DNA of 64,000 nucleotides from an uncultured Chitinophagaceae bacterium (GTDB lineage: Bacteria > Bacteroidota > Bacteroidia > Chitinophagales > Chitinophagaceae). Position numbers and translations under genes: made by a program. A model generated the notes under the pieces. The model saw only the letters and a program-made list of their open reading frames with translations. It made no database searches and was not told the DNA's origin. Shown one piece after another: positions 16,117 to 25,013 of this stretch (its first letter is position 1; every line of letters begins with the position of its first letter). The stretch lies in contig CALGAP010000023.1 in assembly GCA_937958995.1 (NCBI GenBank), positions 124,001 through 188,000 on the forward strand, given 5' to 3'.

Positions 16117-16842
16117 TCATTGAGTTATTGCGTCAAATTGTTGAAGAGCTTCGATCAGCGCTCGTTCTTTTTCTTTACGGAATTTGATTTGGTTCCTACG
16201 CAGGTATTGGCGAATCTCTGACGATTTTTCGTTGAGGATGGACTTTCGCAGATCTTTAAATGTCTTTATGTTGTGCCAGGTATTGTTGCTGTTGATGTAG
16301 TAAAAATTCTTCTGAGTGAAACGCTGCTGCACCACATCGGTTACAGTTTCCTCCAGGATCTTCACCCTTTTTGCCATCATTCTTGTCTTGCCTTCATGGA
16401 GTACTTCATAAAAACCCGTGGCGGGCGAGCCTTTCACGGTGCTATCCTGTACGTGACGGATAAAATGATGCCCGTTGAAGCTGAACGATTTCACGCGGAA
16501 GCTGTGCAGGGTAAGCATCAATTTCTGAAAATGCTGTATGATCAGTTCGTCTTTGTAGAGATCATACATCATGTTCACGTCGTTGAACTCAAGTCCGTCG
16601 TAAACAACGGTTCCGCTTTTCCAGAGGGCATCTTCATAATAGGCCACGCCCTCGATCCGGTGCGAGTAACCTATATGCAGCCATCCGTTATAAAGTCGGG
16701 ATTGTTTGTCGGTAAACTTGTAGTAAGTATCTACAGCATTTTTGTAAGCAGCTGCAATGGATGAGTCCGGCGTGGAATTCTGGGCCGAAGTTGCCTGGCA
16801 CAAAGCAGTCAGGCCTATTAGCAATAACAAAGGTCTGGACAT
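16117..16842 (-). CDS. Exported protein of unknown function, first gene of the receptor operon
   Basis: I choose the start at 16842, which gives a 241-residue protein beginning with a clear signal peptide ('MSRPLLLLIGLTALCQATSA'). An open frame extends 39 codons further upstream but reads through sequence unlike an exported N-terminus. The mature part has no family I recognise. It is rich in aromatic residues and ends in a basic helix with 'RRNQIKFRKEKERALIEALQ'. It ends one base before the TonB receptor start, so co-translation with the receptor is likely. It may be a periplasmic accessory of that transporter. Confidence 0.6.
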   Translation of the reverse strand: MSRPLLLLIGLTALCQATSAQNSTPDSSIAAAYKNAVDTYYKFTDKQSRLYNGWLHIGYSHRIEGVAYYEDALWKSGTVVYDGLEFNDVNMMYDLYKDELIIQHFQKLMLTLHSFRVKSFSFNGHHFIRHVQDSTVKGSPATGFYEVLHEGKTRMMAKRVKILEETVTDVVQQRFTQKNFYYINSNNTWHNIKTFKDLRKSILNEKSSEIRQYLRRNQIKFRKEKERALIEALQQFDAITQ

Positions 16843-17030
16843 TAGTTTTGGTTTGATTAACCGGGCAAGGAGCATGACAATTTCGAAACGACTATTGTTG
16901 CATTGTATCCCGGTTTTTGTGCATCGCGCGGTAAGATAAAAAAATAACCGGTATTGCAATCAGATAACTGTATGGATTGTATTTTCTTTCCGGTCAATTA
17001 TACTAACTCTCAAAAGCAATTTTTCCGGGC

Positions 17031-17333
17031 ATGAGTGTTACTTTCCAGCTTTCCGTCAATGGCAAAACGCATTCGGTAGAGGCCGACCCGGCTACGCCGT
17101 TACTTTACGTATTGCGTAACCAGTTAATGTTGAACGGCCCTAAGTATGGTTGCGGCGTTCAGCAATGCGGGGCCTGCATGGTGTTGCTAAACGGCCATGC
17201 GATACCCAGTTGCGCGATGCCCATTTCAGCAGTAAAAGATCAGCCGGTGGTAACGCTGGAAGGGTTGGCCAAAGACGATGATACACTGCACCCGGTACAA
17301 CCAGGCTTTATCGAGGAGCAGTCGGCTCAGTAA
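17031..17333 (+). pseudogene. Truncated (2Fe-2S)-binding subunit of a xanthine-oxidase-family dehydrogenase
   Basis: These 100 residues match the N-terminal plant-ferredoxin-like domain of small subunits such as isoquinoline 1-oxidoreductase alpha. The first cluster's cysteines are intact (C41, C46, C49, C61 in 'YGCGVQQCGAC...PSC'). Family members continue after 'FIEEQSAQ' with 'CGYC' and a second helical 2Fe-2S domain. Here a TAA stands exactly where the first cysteine of that motif should be, and no reading frame downstream restores it. The molybdopterin-binding partner subunit is also missing. It is either a decaying remnant or a stand-alone ferredoxin-like product. Confidence 0.65.
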
Positions 17334-17443
17334 ACCCTGCTAAACAAAACCTGCCATCAATTCATCCGCCATTTTTCCCAGTTTATACCTACACAGCAAG
17401 GGCGGCCGCGTAAATATTTTCATATTGCGGGCGAATTATCGCC

Positions 17444-19492
17444 ATGAATATGCAAAAACTGTTTCTGTGCGCCTTGCTATGCGCATTATCAATCATCACT
17501 TCTGCCCAGTCGAAGCAGGCCGACAAATCTTTACCCACAGATCCTACTAAGCTGACGCAGGCCGACATGCAGCGTATTGCCAACATGAGTCCTGAAGAGC
17601 AGGCCGCCTGGAAAGCAAAAATGCTGAAGGCTGCCGAAGAGAAATTGAAGACAACGGCAAAAGCGGCCAACATCACCATCGACGAAACAGTATTGCCCAC
17701 CACGCAATTAAAGCCGCCGGTAAAAGATTTGAAGCGGCTTGCCATGATACCGGCTGCGCCACCCACGCGACAGCAACTGCTGAGCGAAGTGTCGAAAATG
17801 GAATCGGCCTTGAAGACGTCGGTTGCGCCGCCCGTGGTGCAGCAGGTGGAAACATTTTCTGCCAACCGCTCCGCAAAAGAAATTCAAAACGCAGCCATTG
17901 GCGGCTTTTATGGTAATAATCCCGAAGCAGCATTGTTACTGGGCATGAAAGCCACGGAAAAAGATCCGGCCGATGTGCTCGGGTGGAACAACCTGGCTGC
18001 TTTGTTGAACATGTCGGGACTGGAACACCAGGCAATACCTATTTTGCAACGTTGCCTGGCAGAAGTGCCGAACAATAGCATGTTGCTGAACAATATTGCG
18101 CAGGCGTACATGGGATTGGGCGATTTGGGAAAAGCCAAACAATTTCTGCAGCAATGTCTCGCTATTGACGATATGCATCCCGAAGCCAACCACTCCATGG
18201 CGCTGTTGCACATCTACGAAAACCAGTTTGAAAAAGCGGTGGAATACCTGGCAAAAGAGATGGAGGTTGCGCACAGGCGCTCATCGCTGGCGCAGGTTGT
18301 GAAAAGCGGGCATCGCGATAAAATCAACTTCGCCGCCATCCGGAAAAGAAAAATGCAGCGAAACGGCGTAGCCGACCATGATTTTTTTGAAGAGATCAGT
18401 CTCAACAAATTCATATTACCCGACCCGCCCATGCGCGCAGAAGAGACTGCCCGCTGGAAAGGCGAGATAAAAGGCCTGATGGAATCTATCGTAAACGAAA
18501 TTCAATACTGGAACAACCTGGCGATGAATACTGACAGGGATGGAAAAATTTCGGGTAAAATGAAGCCCGGCATTTATTCGGGCCTGGTTGATGAATTGCT
18601 GAGCGACCTGGGCGAGCAGTATATTCCGCTGCTCGGCATTGTGGAGGAAGATGATGTTCCCTACCTGACAGGGCTACACGAACAATACGCCAAAAGAGAT
18701 TATGAAACACCCTGCCCCAGTCCGCCATTGGACCCGGGAAATACAAAGGCGATTTTTGAAGCATACGAGAAAAAATGTTGTGATATAAAAACGCCGCTGG
18801 TAGATCAACTCATGTCGACGTACAACAGTTTTATTTTAGCAAAATTCAGGGAAGCGCAATCGAATTACAAGCAATATCTGAACGGTATAATCAACATTGT
18901 GCAGTTGGATCCTAACCCGGCTCATGAGATATTGGTATATAAAACAGTGGCAGATTATTTCACTTTTCTCGCAAACGCTATCAACAGCTTCCTGGCTATG
19001 GAGCGCCCGCAAGGTTGTAAAAGCACCATGAGCACAGAAGAAGCGGAAGCATTAATACAGTCGGCTCGCAACGTGAACCTAAAATGTCCTGATTGGTTAA
19101 AGATGAATATTTCATTGAGTGTAGCCACGCTAAAGGCCGATTGCAGCAGTTTCACCATTGAAGCCGATGTTTACAAAACCATACAGGTGGGCGCCGAAAA
19201 GAAGTTCACCACGGGCACATCCACTTTGTATGTGGGCGCCGGCATCAGCGGCTCGTTCAAGAATGTAGCTGCGGGCTCCATCAGCCAGCAGTTCTACGTG
19301 GTGTTTGATCACAATAATGAATTTGCCGACCTGGGTATGCGCGGCAGTGCATCGGGCAACCTGGTATCGGGAGCCATTGGCGCTGATGTGAGTTATGATT
19401 TTGCCATGAATGCAGGGTTCAATGCGCAAGGCAAAATCAAAAGCGACTGGATCACGAAGTATGAAAAAGTGCTGAACTATGTAACGAAATAA
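17444..19492 (+). CDS. Exported TPR-repeat protein of unknown function
   Basis: This is a 682-residue protein with a signal peptide (residues 1-~22, 'CALLCALSIITSAQ'). Residues ~25-70 are charged and probably helical ('MSPEEQAAWKAKMLKAAEEK'). Residues ~165-275 hold about three tetratricopeptide repeats ('WNNLAALLNMSGLEHQAIPI', 'LLNNIAQAYMGLGDLGKAKQ'). A cysteine-containing helical middle follows, then a glycine-rich beta C-terminus (~560-682: 'TLYVGAGISGSF', 'GAIGADVSYDFAMNAGFNAQ'). I do not recognise the C-terminal part. The preceding 100 bases and the minus-strand gene ending at 19493 leave it as a single-gene unit. Confidence 0.65.
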   Translation: MNMQKLFLCALLCALSIITSAQSKQADKSLPTDPTKLTQADMQRIANMSPEEQAAWKAKMLKAAEEKLKTTAKAANITIDETVLPTTQLKPPVKDLKRLAMIPAAPPTRQQLLSEVSKMESALKTSVAPPVVQQVETFSANRSAKEIQNAAIGGFYGNNPEAALLLGMKATEKDPADVLGWNNLAALLNMSGLEHQAIPILQRCLAEVPNNSMLLNNIAQAYMGLGDLGKAKQFLQQCLAIDDMHPEANHSMALLHIYENQFEKAVEYLAKEMEVAHRRSSLAQVVKSGHRDKINFAAIRKRKMQRNGVADHDFFEEISLNKFILPDPPMRAEETARWKGEIKGLMESIVNEIQYWNNLAMNTDRDGKISGKMKPGIYSGLVDELLSDLGEQYIPLLGIVEEDDVPYLTGLHEQYAKRDYETPCPSPPLDPGNTKAIFEAYEKKCCDIKTPLVDQLMSTYNSFILAKFREAQSNYKQYLNGIINIVQLDPNPAHEILVYKTVADYFTFLANAINSFLAMERPQGCKSTMSTEEAEALIQSARNVNLKCPDWLKMNISLSVATLKADCSSFTIEADVYKTIQVGAEKKFTTGTSTLYVGAGISGSFKNVAAGSISQQFYVVFDHNNEFADLGMRGSASGNLVSGAIGADVSYDFAMNAGFNAQGKIKSDWITKYEKVLNYVTK

Positions 19493-20734
19493 TCAGTCGG
19501 GATACAGCAGGTATTTTTGGCGCATCTTTTTATAGTTGCTCAAACCCGGCTCCCACGACTTACGGATTTCCGATTCGGGAACGCCTTCCATAATCTGGCG
19601 GCGGAAATCTTTATGACCAATCTGTAATTCGATACGGCTCATTTGCTTGCTCAGCTTAGAGTCGAAGAACTTTTCTTTTTCAGGCGAGTTCTTATACAGC
19701 TCCATGATCCATTCGAGGTTGATCTTTTTGCTTTGTACGAGTTTATTCACGTCGTAATTGCGCAGGTCGATGCCATAGCATACGCTGTCCATAAAAATGG
19801 GCGACTCGGCCATGCCTTTGATGCTTCTTGGTGTGAAGCTGAATGAATAAATGCCTTTATAATAAGGCGCGCCAAGCACAGTAAAAGGATACATAGTGCC
19901 GCGGCCATGATTTACATACACCGCTTCGAACATGCAGGTGGAAGGGTAGAGCATCACCGCCTGTTGTGTGTTAAGATTGGGTGATGGCTTCACCGGCAGC
20001 GTATACATCATGCTGTGTTTGTAATTCGCCACCGGCACAATCTTCAGTTTGCATTTTACCTTATTGGTCAGCCACCCTTCACCATTCGCCATTTGCGCAA
20101 ACTCTGCCACCGTCAGGCCATGCGCCATCGGCAAAGGAAACATACCGATGCCTGATTTGAATTGCATATCCAGTACCGGACCATCTATCAGGTAGCCATT
20201 GGGGTTAGGTCGGTCGAGTATCAGTAATTCTTTATCATTTTCCGCGCAGGCTTCCATCAGTCGCGCCAGCACGTTGATGTTGGTATAAAAACGAACGCCC
20301 ACATCCTGTATATCATAGATCATGATGTCTACGTCGGCGAGGTCTTCTTTCGTGGGCTTGTTCTTTTTTCCATACAGGGAAACAATAGGAATACCAGTAG
20401 CTGAATCCACTTCATCGGCTACATGCACGCCGGCGCTGGCATTGCCGCGAAAACCGTGCTCCGGGCCAAATACTTTCACAATATTAATTCCTAAAGATTG
20501 CAGGCTGTCTACCATGTGTTTATTGCCGATGATGGAAGTCTGGTTGGCAAGAATAGCTACGCGTTTTCCCCTGAGATAGGGAACATATTTTTCCGTCTGA
20601 TCGGCGCCAGTGATAATTGAATCTTTTTTTGAAATGGCATCAACAGAAGTTTTCTTCGGCGGTTGATTAAAGGCTGTAATCAACACAGCCGCCAATAAGG
20701 TAAACAGAAAAAGCCCGGCAATTTTTTTCATCAT
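19493..20734 (-). CDS. namZ: DUF1343 protein, NamZ-like exo-beta-N-acetylmuramidase
   Basis: This is a 413-residue exported protein (hydrophobic N-terminus 'IAGLFLFTLLAAVLITAF'). It matches DUF1343, the family of NamZ enzymes that release terminal MurNAc from peptidoglycan fragments. Motifs include 'GKRVAILANQTSI' (~55-67), 'VFGPEHGFRG', 'IPIVSLYGKKNKPT', 'MIYDIQDVGVRFYT' and 'ELLILDRPNPNG'. Its start overlaps the stop of the broken methyltransferase gene upstream (ATGA). It may belong to muropeptide salvage together with the AnmK kinase gene at 29.4-30.6 kb, although the genes are not linked. Confidence 0.8.
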   Translation of the reverse strand: MMKKIAGLFLFTLLAAVLITAFNQPPKKTSVDAISKKDSIITGADQTEKYVPYLRGKRVAILANQTSIIGNKHMVDSLQSLGINIVKVFGPEHGFRGNASAGVHVADEVDSATGIPIVSLYGKKNKPTKEDLADVDIMIYDIQDVGVRFYTNINVLARLMEACAENDKELLILDRPNPNGYLIDGPVLDMQFKSGIGMFPLPMAHGLTVAEFAQMANGEGWLTNKVKCKLKIVPVANYKHSMMYTLPVKPSPNLNTQQAVMLYPSTCMFEAVYVNHGRGTMYPFTVLGAPYYKGIYSFSFTPRSIKGMAESPIFMDSVCYGIDLRNYDVNKLVQSKKINLEWIMELYKNSPEKEKFFDSKLSKQMSRIELQIGHKDFRRQIMEGVPESEIRKSWEPGLSNYKKMRQKYLLYPD

Positions 20735-21262
20735 GTTTCAAATATAATTAATGCACTGTATATGCCTCCGCTTTGATACACAGAACTTTCCGTTGCAAGT
20801 TTTTGCAGGCTGCCGAGTTGATGTTTCGATACAAATTCCTGCAGGTTTTTGCAACTGATTGGCCACGGCACCCATTGATTGGCGCGGTCGGTATCATATT
20901 CCACCACAATGATGCGACCTGCGGGTGTAAGGATGCTTCTGAGCTGTTGCAGGAAGGTTAATTTATCTTTTACATAGTGTAATGAGTTGGCCATGATGAT
21001 GCCATCGCAGCGTGGAGTTCGGCAAGAGGAGATGTGAAATCATTTTTGACCAATTGATGGTGGTGGCGGCATTTTCTGATGCAATCTCTTGATCTGGCTT
21101 ATAGTTTTTGTCCACCGCATAAATTGTGCTGCCAGGGGCTAACAATGCAGAAAGCGCGCGGCTAAACAATCCGCTTCCTGCGCCGAGGTCGGCCCAGACC
21201 TGCGAGGTTTTTCGTTCGTTGATTCCTTTAACTATAAGGTTGATAGCGTTTTGTAGTTCCAT
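20731..21262 (-). pseudogene. Class I SAM-dependent methyltransferase, frameshifted
   Basis: The first part (from 21262) encodes the SAM-binding motif 'VWADLGAGSGLFSRALS' and 'STIYAVDKNY'. The last part, in another frame (ending at 20731), encodes 'DGIIMANSLHYVKDKLTFLQ' and 'GRIIVVEYDTDRANQWVPWP'. Between them, a third frame supplies the missing link 'NDFTSPLAELHA'. The simplest explanation is two single-base deletions about 45 bases apart near 21005-21050, the first in a run of A. Each part alone is too short to be a working enzyme. Sequencing error is possible, but two errors so close are less likely. Confidence 0.75.
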
Positions 21263-21333
21263 TAAAAGATTATTGAAAATTTAGTGCGTTGACTGCATGG
21301 TATCTGTTTTGCATTGGAAATAAAAAAACAGAT

Positions 21334-21927
21334 ATGAAAAGAAACACGATTGCCGGAATGCTTGGTTGCGGCATTGTCACCGCATTTTGTTCACTGGTGA
21401 TCTCCTGCAGCGACGGCACCAATGTAGGCACCAGCGGCACAGATACCGATTCAGCCAAAACGGCCGGTGCCAGCGCCATTGCTAACCTGTCAGCAACATA
21501 TCCTGATACAACAGTAAACGGAATGGTAAAGTTCGAAACCCAGGATGACGGCGATGTAAAGATGACGCTCGACATCACCATTCCCGCCAAAGCCAACCAA
21601 ACCGTAGCTGTGCATATTCATGAACATGCCGACTGCGGCGATACGGGGCATCATGCGGGCGGTCACTGGAACCCTACCAATACGCAACACGGTAAATGGG
21701 GCAGCAGTGCATTTCACTCAGGTGATATCGGTAATGTGCAGCTCGATGCATCTGGCAGGGGCACACTGGAGTTGGAAACCAATCTCTGGTCTGTGGGTGG
21801 CGACTCTACCAGGAATATTCTCAACAGGGCCATTATTGTGCACGGTGGTACTGACGATTTCACTACACAACCAACTGGTAATGCCGGCAACCGGATTGCC
21901 TGTGGCGTGATCACCGGGGGTAGCTAA
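21334..21927 (+). CDS. sodC: Cu/Zn superoxide dismutase, lipoprotein
   Basis: The start at 21334 gives a 197-residue protein with a lipoprotein signal ending at 'SLVISC'. The Cu/Zn SOD fold follows, with metal ligands in 'VHIHEHADCG', 'GHHAGGHWNP', 'HSGDIGNV' and the late 'IIVHGGTDDF'. The structural cysteine pair is present ('ADCGD' and 'IACGVI'). It converts superoxide in the periplasm or on the outer membrane. An in-frame ATG 15 codons upstream lacks a signal-like sequence. A hairpin at 22020-22048 is a possible terminator. Confidence 0.9.
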   Translation: MKRNTIAGMLGCGIVTAFCSLVISCSDGTNVGTSGTDTDSAKTAGASAIANLSATYPDTTVNGMVKFETQDDGDVKMTLDITIPAKANQTVAVHIHEHADCGDTGHHAGGHWNPTNTQHGKWGSSAFHSGDIGNVQLDASGRGTLELETNLWSVGGDSTRNILNRAIIVHGGTDDFTTQPTGNAGNRIACGVITGGS

Positions 21928-22270
21928 CGACCGGTAAGCAAAAACATCGATTTTGAAGTTGGAGATCATTGCGATGATCCGCTGAAATCCTTTGCTGTCA
22001 AGGGTTTTAAGATTTTGTTAGGCTGTTTGCCATGCGCAAATCAGCCTTTATTTGTTTTGTTGGCAGATTGGTTGTGGATTAAGTTTGCACTACCAAATCT
22101 AACATAACCCGCAAGGGTTTCCTCTACGAGAAGAACATTGCTGCACTAAGACTTGCCCGATTCTTGCCCGATTGCTTTAAACGCCAACACTGATAACAAT
22201 TTTTTAACAATAACGAATCTGTGCGAAAGCGCGGATCCAATAGACTTTGAAAATTTTAAATAGTATAAAG
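21928..22270. other. Intergenic region between sodC and the small exported protein gene
   Basis: No gene is seen. It holds a hairpin at 22020-22048 (AGGCTG and CAGCCT with an inner TTTGC/GCAAA, followed by TTTATTTG) that may end the sodC transcript. It also holds a perfect tandem duplication of CTTGCCCGATT (22152-22162, 22163-22173) and a GGATCCAATAG motif (22233-22243) like those at 9495 and 9602. Confidence 0.5.
22152..22173. repeat. Perfect tandem duplication of an 11-base unit
   Basis: CTTGCCCGATT occurs twice back to back in the leader of the gene at 22271. It could be a paired binding site or simple slippage. Confidence 0.6.
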
Positions 22271-22687
22271 ATGAAAAGAGTAATCATGAACTTCAGCACA
22301 TTGGCACTTGTATTAGCCATGACCGTTTCTTCTGTAGCCGTTTTTGCCAATGAGGGCGGTAAGAAATCAAGCAACAACAACATTCCCGGTTTGGAATTCA
22401 AATATATCGGCACTAAGGAAAACCAGCCCGTATTTGTTCTGAACCTCGTGAATGGTGAAGAAGACGAATACATCGTTTCCTTCCGCGATAAAACCGGTCG
22501 TGTTTTGTATTCAGACCGCCTGAAAGGCAGCCAGTTTTCCAAAAGGTTTTTGCTGAACATCGAAGAATTGGGCACCGCCGAACTGGATGTTGAAATCCGT
22601 TCAAAGAAAACTAACCAGGTACAGTTATATAGAATAGGCACTACACAAAGCGTGGTTACAGAAACCGTAGTTAGCAAAATCAGCTAA
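22271..22687 (+). CDS. Small exported protein of unknown function
   Basis: The start at 22271 gives 138 residues. A signal peptide ('LALVLAMTVSSVAVFA') is followed by a compact beta-rich domain ('GLEFKYIGTKENQPVFVLNL', 'DEYIVSFRDKTGRVLYSDRL'). An in-frame ATG eight codons earlier is possible. Small periplasmic proteins of this pattern are common in Chitinophagaceae, but I know of no function. It has a long leader with motifs and its own terminator, suggesting an abundant, separately regulated product. Confidence 0.65.
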   Translation: MKRVIMNFSTLALVLAMTVSSVAVFANEGGKKSSNNNIPGLEFKYIGTKENQPVFVLNLVNGEEDEYIVSFRDKTGRVLYSDRLKGSQFSKRFLLNIEELGTAELDVEIRSKKTNQVQLYRIGTTQSVVTETVVSKIS

Positions 22688-22724
22688 GGTCATTGTTTTT
22701 AGGGTATCGTGTTTTTAAGTAAAG

Positions 22725-22757
22725 TACACCGGGCTTAGGTTCGGTGTATTTTTTTTT
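22725..22757 (+). terminator. Intrinsic terminator after the small exported protein gene
   Basis: TACACCG (22725-22731) pairs with CGGTGTA (22742-22748) and is followed by nine T. It lies 37 bases after the stop codon and just before the DUF1801 gene. Confidence 0.8.
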
Positions 22758-22773
22758 GGTGTACCTTTCTGTT

Positions 22774-23196
22774 ATGGCCGAACAAAAAACAAAACCCACC
22801 GATATTCCCGTCAGGGACTTCCTGGCCGGCGTGGAAAGCGAAGAAGTGCGCAAGGATTGCCGCGCACTCATCAAAATGATGAAAGAAATAACCGGCAGTC
22901 CCGCCAGAATGTGGGGGCCGAGTATTATTGGTTTCGGTAAATACCACTACAAATACGCCAGCGGTTACGAAGGTGATGCCCCGCTCGCAGCTTTCTCGCC
23001 GCGCAAAGGCAATCTCACTATATATACGTCAGGCGATTTTCCCAACAGGGAAAGCCTGCTTAAAAGTCTCGGCAAAGCAAAGACCAGCAAGGGATGTATC
23101 TATATTAAAAAGCTGGAGGATATTAATATGGACGTGCTGAAAAAAATTGTGAAACTATCGTACGACAAAATAAGAAAGACTTATCCGGATAAGTAA
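22774..23196 (+). CDS. DUF1801 domain protein
   Basis: The start at 22774 gives 140 residues. The sequence matches DUF1801 (YdhG/YdeI-like): an N-terminal helix pair ('ESEEVRKDCRALIKMMKEIT'), 'MWGPSIIGFGKYHYKYASG' and 'LAAFSPRKGNLTIYT'. The biochemical role of the family is not established. It is transcribed alone, downstream of a terminator. Confidence 0.8.
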   Translation: MAEQKTKPTDIPVRDFLAGVESEEVRKDCRALIKMMKEITGSPARMWGPSIIGFGKYHYKYASGYEGDAPLAAFSPRKGNLTIYTSGDFPNRESLLKSLGKAKTSKGCIYIKKLEDINMDVLKKIVKLSYDKIRKTYPDK

Positions 23197-23207
23197 TTCA
23201 GCTTTGC

Positions 23208-23960
23208 TTAGAATGTAATCTGCTTGCCGCCGTCGACGGTGATCTCTGCGCCGGTCATAAACTGGCTTTCATCCGAGGCGAGGAACAATGCAGCCCGCGC
23301 CACATCTTCGGCCTGGCCAAATCGCTTCAGGGGTACTTTCTGAGCTACGTCGGCAGTAAATTCTTTCAACACTTCTTCCGACAAACCCATTTTTTCATAG
23401 ATAGGCGTATAGATCGGGCCGGGGCTGATGCTGTTGACGCGAATCCTGCGTGCCGCCAGTTCAATGGCCAGCGTTTTACCCAATGATAACACAGCGCCCT
23501 TTGATGCAGAGTAAGCCGAAGTGTTTTCAAGACCGCTGTGCACCAAAATGGTTGAGTTCAGAATAATCGATCCGCCTTCCTTTATCAGTGGCAGTAATTT
23601 CTGCACAGTGAAGAAAGCTCCTTTGAAATTGATATCGAGGTTAGCGTCGAAAATTTCTTCGCTGGTCTGGTCGAAAGGCGCGAACAAGCCAACGCCTGCA
23701 TTGGCAAATACGATGTCGATGGTAGGTGAGATGGCCGATACCTTGCTGTCGAGCGAAAGCAGATCACTCATTTTACCTGCATCGCTCACAATGCCATGCG
23801 CACCCTTACCCAGTTGTTTTACAGCCGCATCCACGGCTTCTTTCCTTCTTCCGGTAATAATTACTGTTGCTCCTTCTTTCAGGAACAATTCCGCGGTAGC
23901 ATAACCAATACCGCTGTTGCCGCCGGTGATGACGGCTACCTTGCTCTTCAGTTTACTCAT
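23208..23960 (-). CDS. SDR-family oxidoreductase
   Basis: This 250-residue short-chain dehydrogenase has the NAD(P)-binding 'TGGNSGIG' (residues 12-19), 'NAG' at 87-89, a serine in 'ILNSTILVHS' and the catalytic Y150-x3-K154. 'GRRKE' after the second strand suggests NADPH preference. The C-terminus 'FMTGAEITVDGG' is typical of classical SDRs. The substrate is unknown. An AraC regulator gene lies 103 bases upstream on the same strand and may control it. Confidence 0.9.
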   Translation of the reverse strand: MSKLKSKVAVITGGNSGIGYATAELFLKEGATVIITGRRKEAVDAAVKQLGKGAHGIVSDAGKMSDLLSLDSKVSAISPTIDIVFANAGVGLFAPFDQTSEEIFDANLDINFKGAFFTVQKLLPLIKEGGSIILNSTILVHSGLENTSAYSASKGAVLSLGKTLAIELAARRIRVNSISPGPIYTPIYEKMGLSEEVLKEFTADVAQKVPLKRFGQAEDVARAALFLASDESQFMTGAEITVDGGKQITF

Positions 23961-24063
23961 TGTTTCAAATTTTGTTTTTTAATGTGTTCAAACCAAAATT
24001 CGAAACACGGTATCGATGTTTCAACCCAAAACTTGCGGAATTATCGTTTTTCAGTCAAAAACT

Positions 24064-24945
24064 TTATACGAGCACTTCGTTCCTCTTTTGGATAAGGTAT
24101 TGTTTGGGAGAAATATTAAATCTTTTGTGAAAAGCTTTTATAAAATGCGAGATGTTTTCGTATCCTGATTCGTAAGCTGCTTCAGCTACGCTGATATTAT
24201 TATGCTCCAACAGGCTGCGCGCTTTCTCCAGCCGCTGCTCCATCAGCCATTGTTTGGGTGAAATATGAAATAGTCTTTTGAAATCGCGGTTGAAAGTGGA
24301 AAGGCTTCTGCCGGTGAGGTAAGCATAATCCTCAACGGTGAGCGGCTTATGGAAATTAGCAAGCATGAATTCGCGGATGCTCATTTTTTCCTGGTTTTTC
24401 AAAGAGAGTATGGCTCTTACAAAAGCTTCGCCTTTGGGAGAAATGCTTAGCAGGTGCAGCAGTTCAAATAACTTGGCGCGTGTAATGGCATTGTGCAACG
24501 AATTTCCGCGCCGGTACAATTGCAGTAAATTTTCAGTAAAAAGCCTGATGGGCTCGGTATAGTTCAGCGTGACGCAGTGCATTTTCGCGGGTTCATAGTT
24601 TGTCTTACCCAGCGAAGCAATAAACTGGTCAATCAGCGCTTCGTCGAAAAAGAACACCATGGCTGTAAAGGGTGCATTATCGGTCGTCACGCTGTCGGAG
24701 ATCATATATATGCCCTTGGGAAGAAAGATCATTTGTCCCTCGTTCACCGTATCGGTAAGACAGCCGAGTTTTTGAATCTGCAGTCTTCCCTTCAATACCA
24801 TGGTGAGGGCATGCGTGGAAACATAACCTTCTTTGTGAATAGTATCCTGTTTGCATTCTTTGTATAAAACACAGGATTGTCCGTCGCGTAAAATTTTTTC
24901 AATGGCGTTGTTTTCGTAAAGCGCCTGGGGTAATACTCTCATCAT
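24064..24945 (-). CDS. AraC-family transcriptional regulator
   Basis: The preferred start at 24945 gives 293 residues; an open frame continues 16 codons upstream. The N-terminal cupin-like sensor domain includes 'STHALTMVLKGRLQI' and 'VNEGQMIFLPKGIYMIS'. The C-terminal ~100 residues are the double helix-turn-helix ('LTVEDYAYLTGRSLSTFNRD' and 'VAEAAYESGYENISHFIKAF'). It probably regulates the SDR gene immediately downstream. The inducer is unknown. Confidence 0.88.
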   Translation of the reverse strand: MMRVLPQALYENNAIEKILRDGQSCVLYKECKQDTIHKEGYVSTHALTMVLKGRLQIQKLGCLTDTVNEGQMIFLPKGIYMISDSVTTDNAPFTAMVFFFDEALIDQFIASLGKTNYEPAKMHCVTLNYTEPIRLFTENLLQLYRRGNSLHNAITRAKLFELLHLLSISPKGEAFVRAILSLKNQEKMSIREFMLANFHKPLTVEDYAYLTGRSLSTFNRDFKRLFHISPKQWLMEQRLEKARSLLEHNNISVAEAAYESGYENISHFIKAFHKRFNISPKQYLIQKRNEVLV

Positions 24946-25013
24946 GCGGAAAATTAACAAGGCAGGGAAGCGCTTTGTTGTCGAAAATCGCAAAACTTGT
25001 CATTTCCGGTCAT

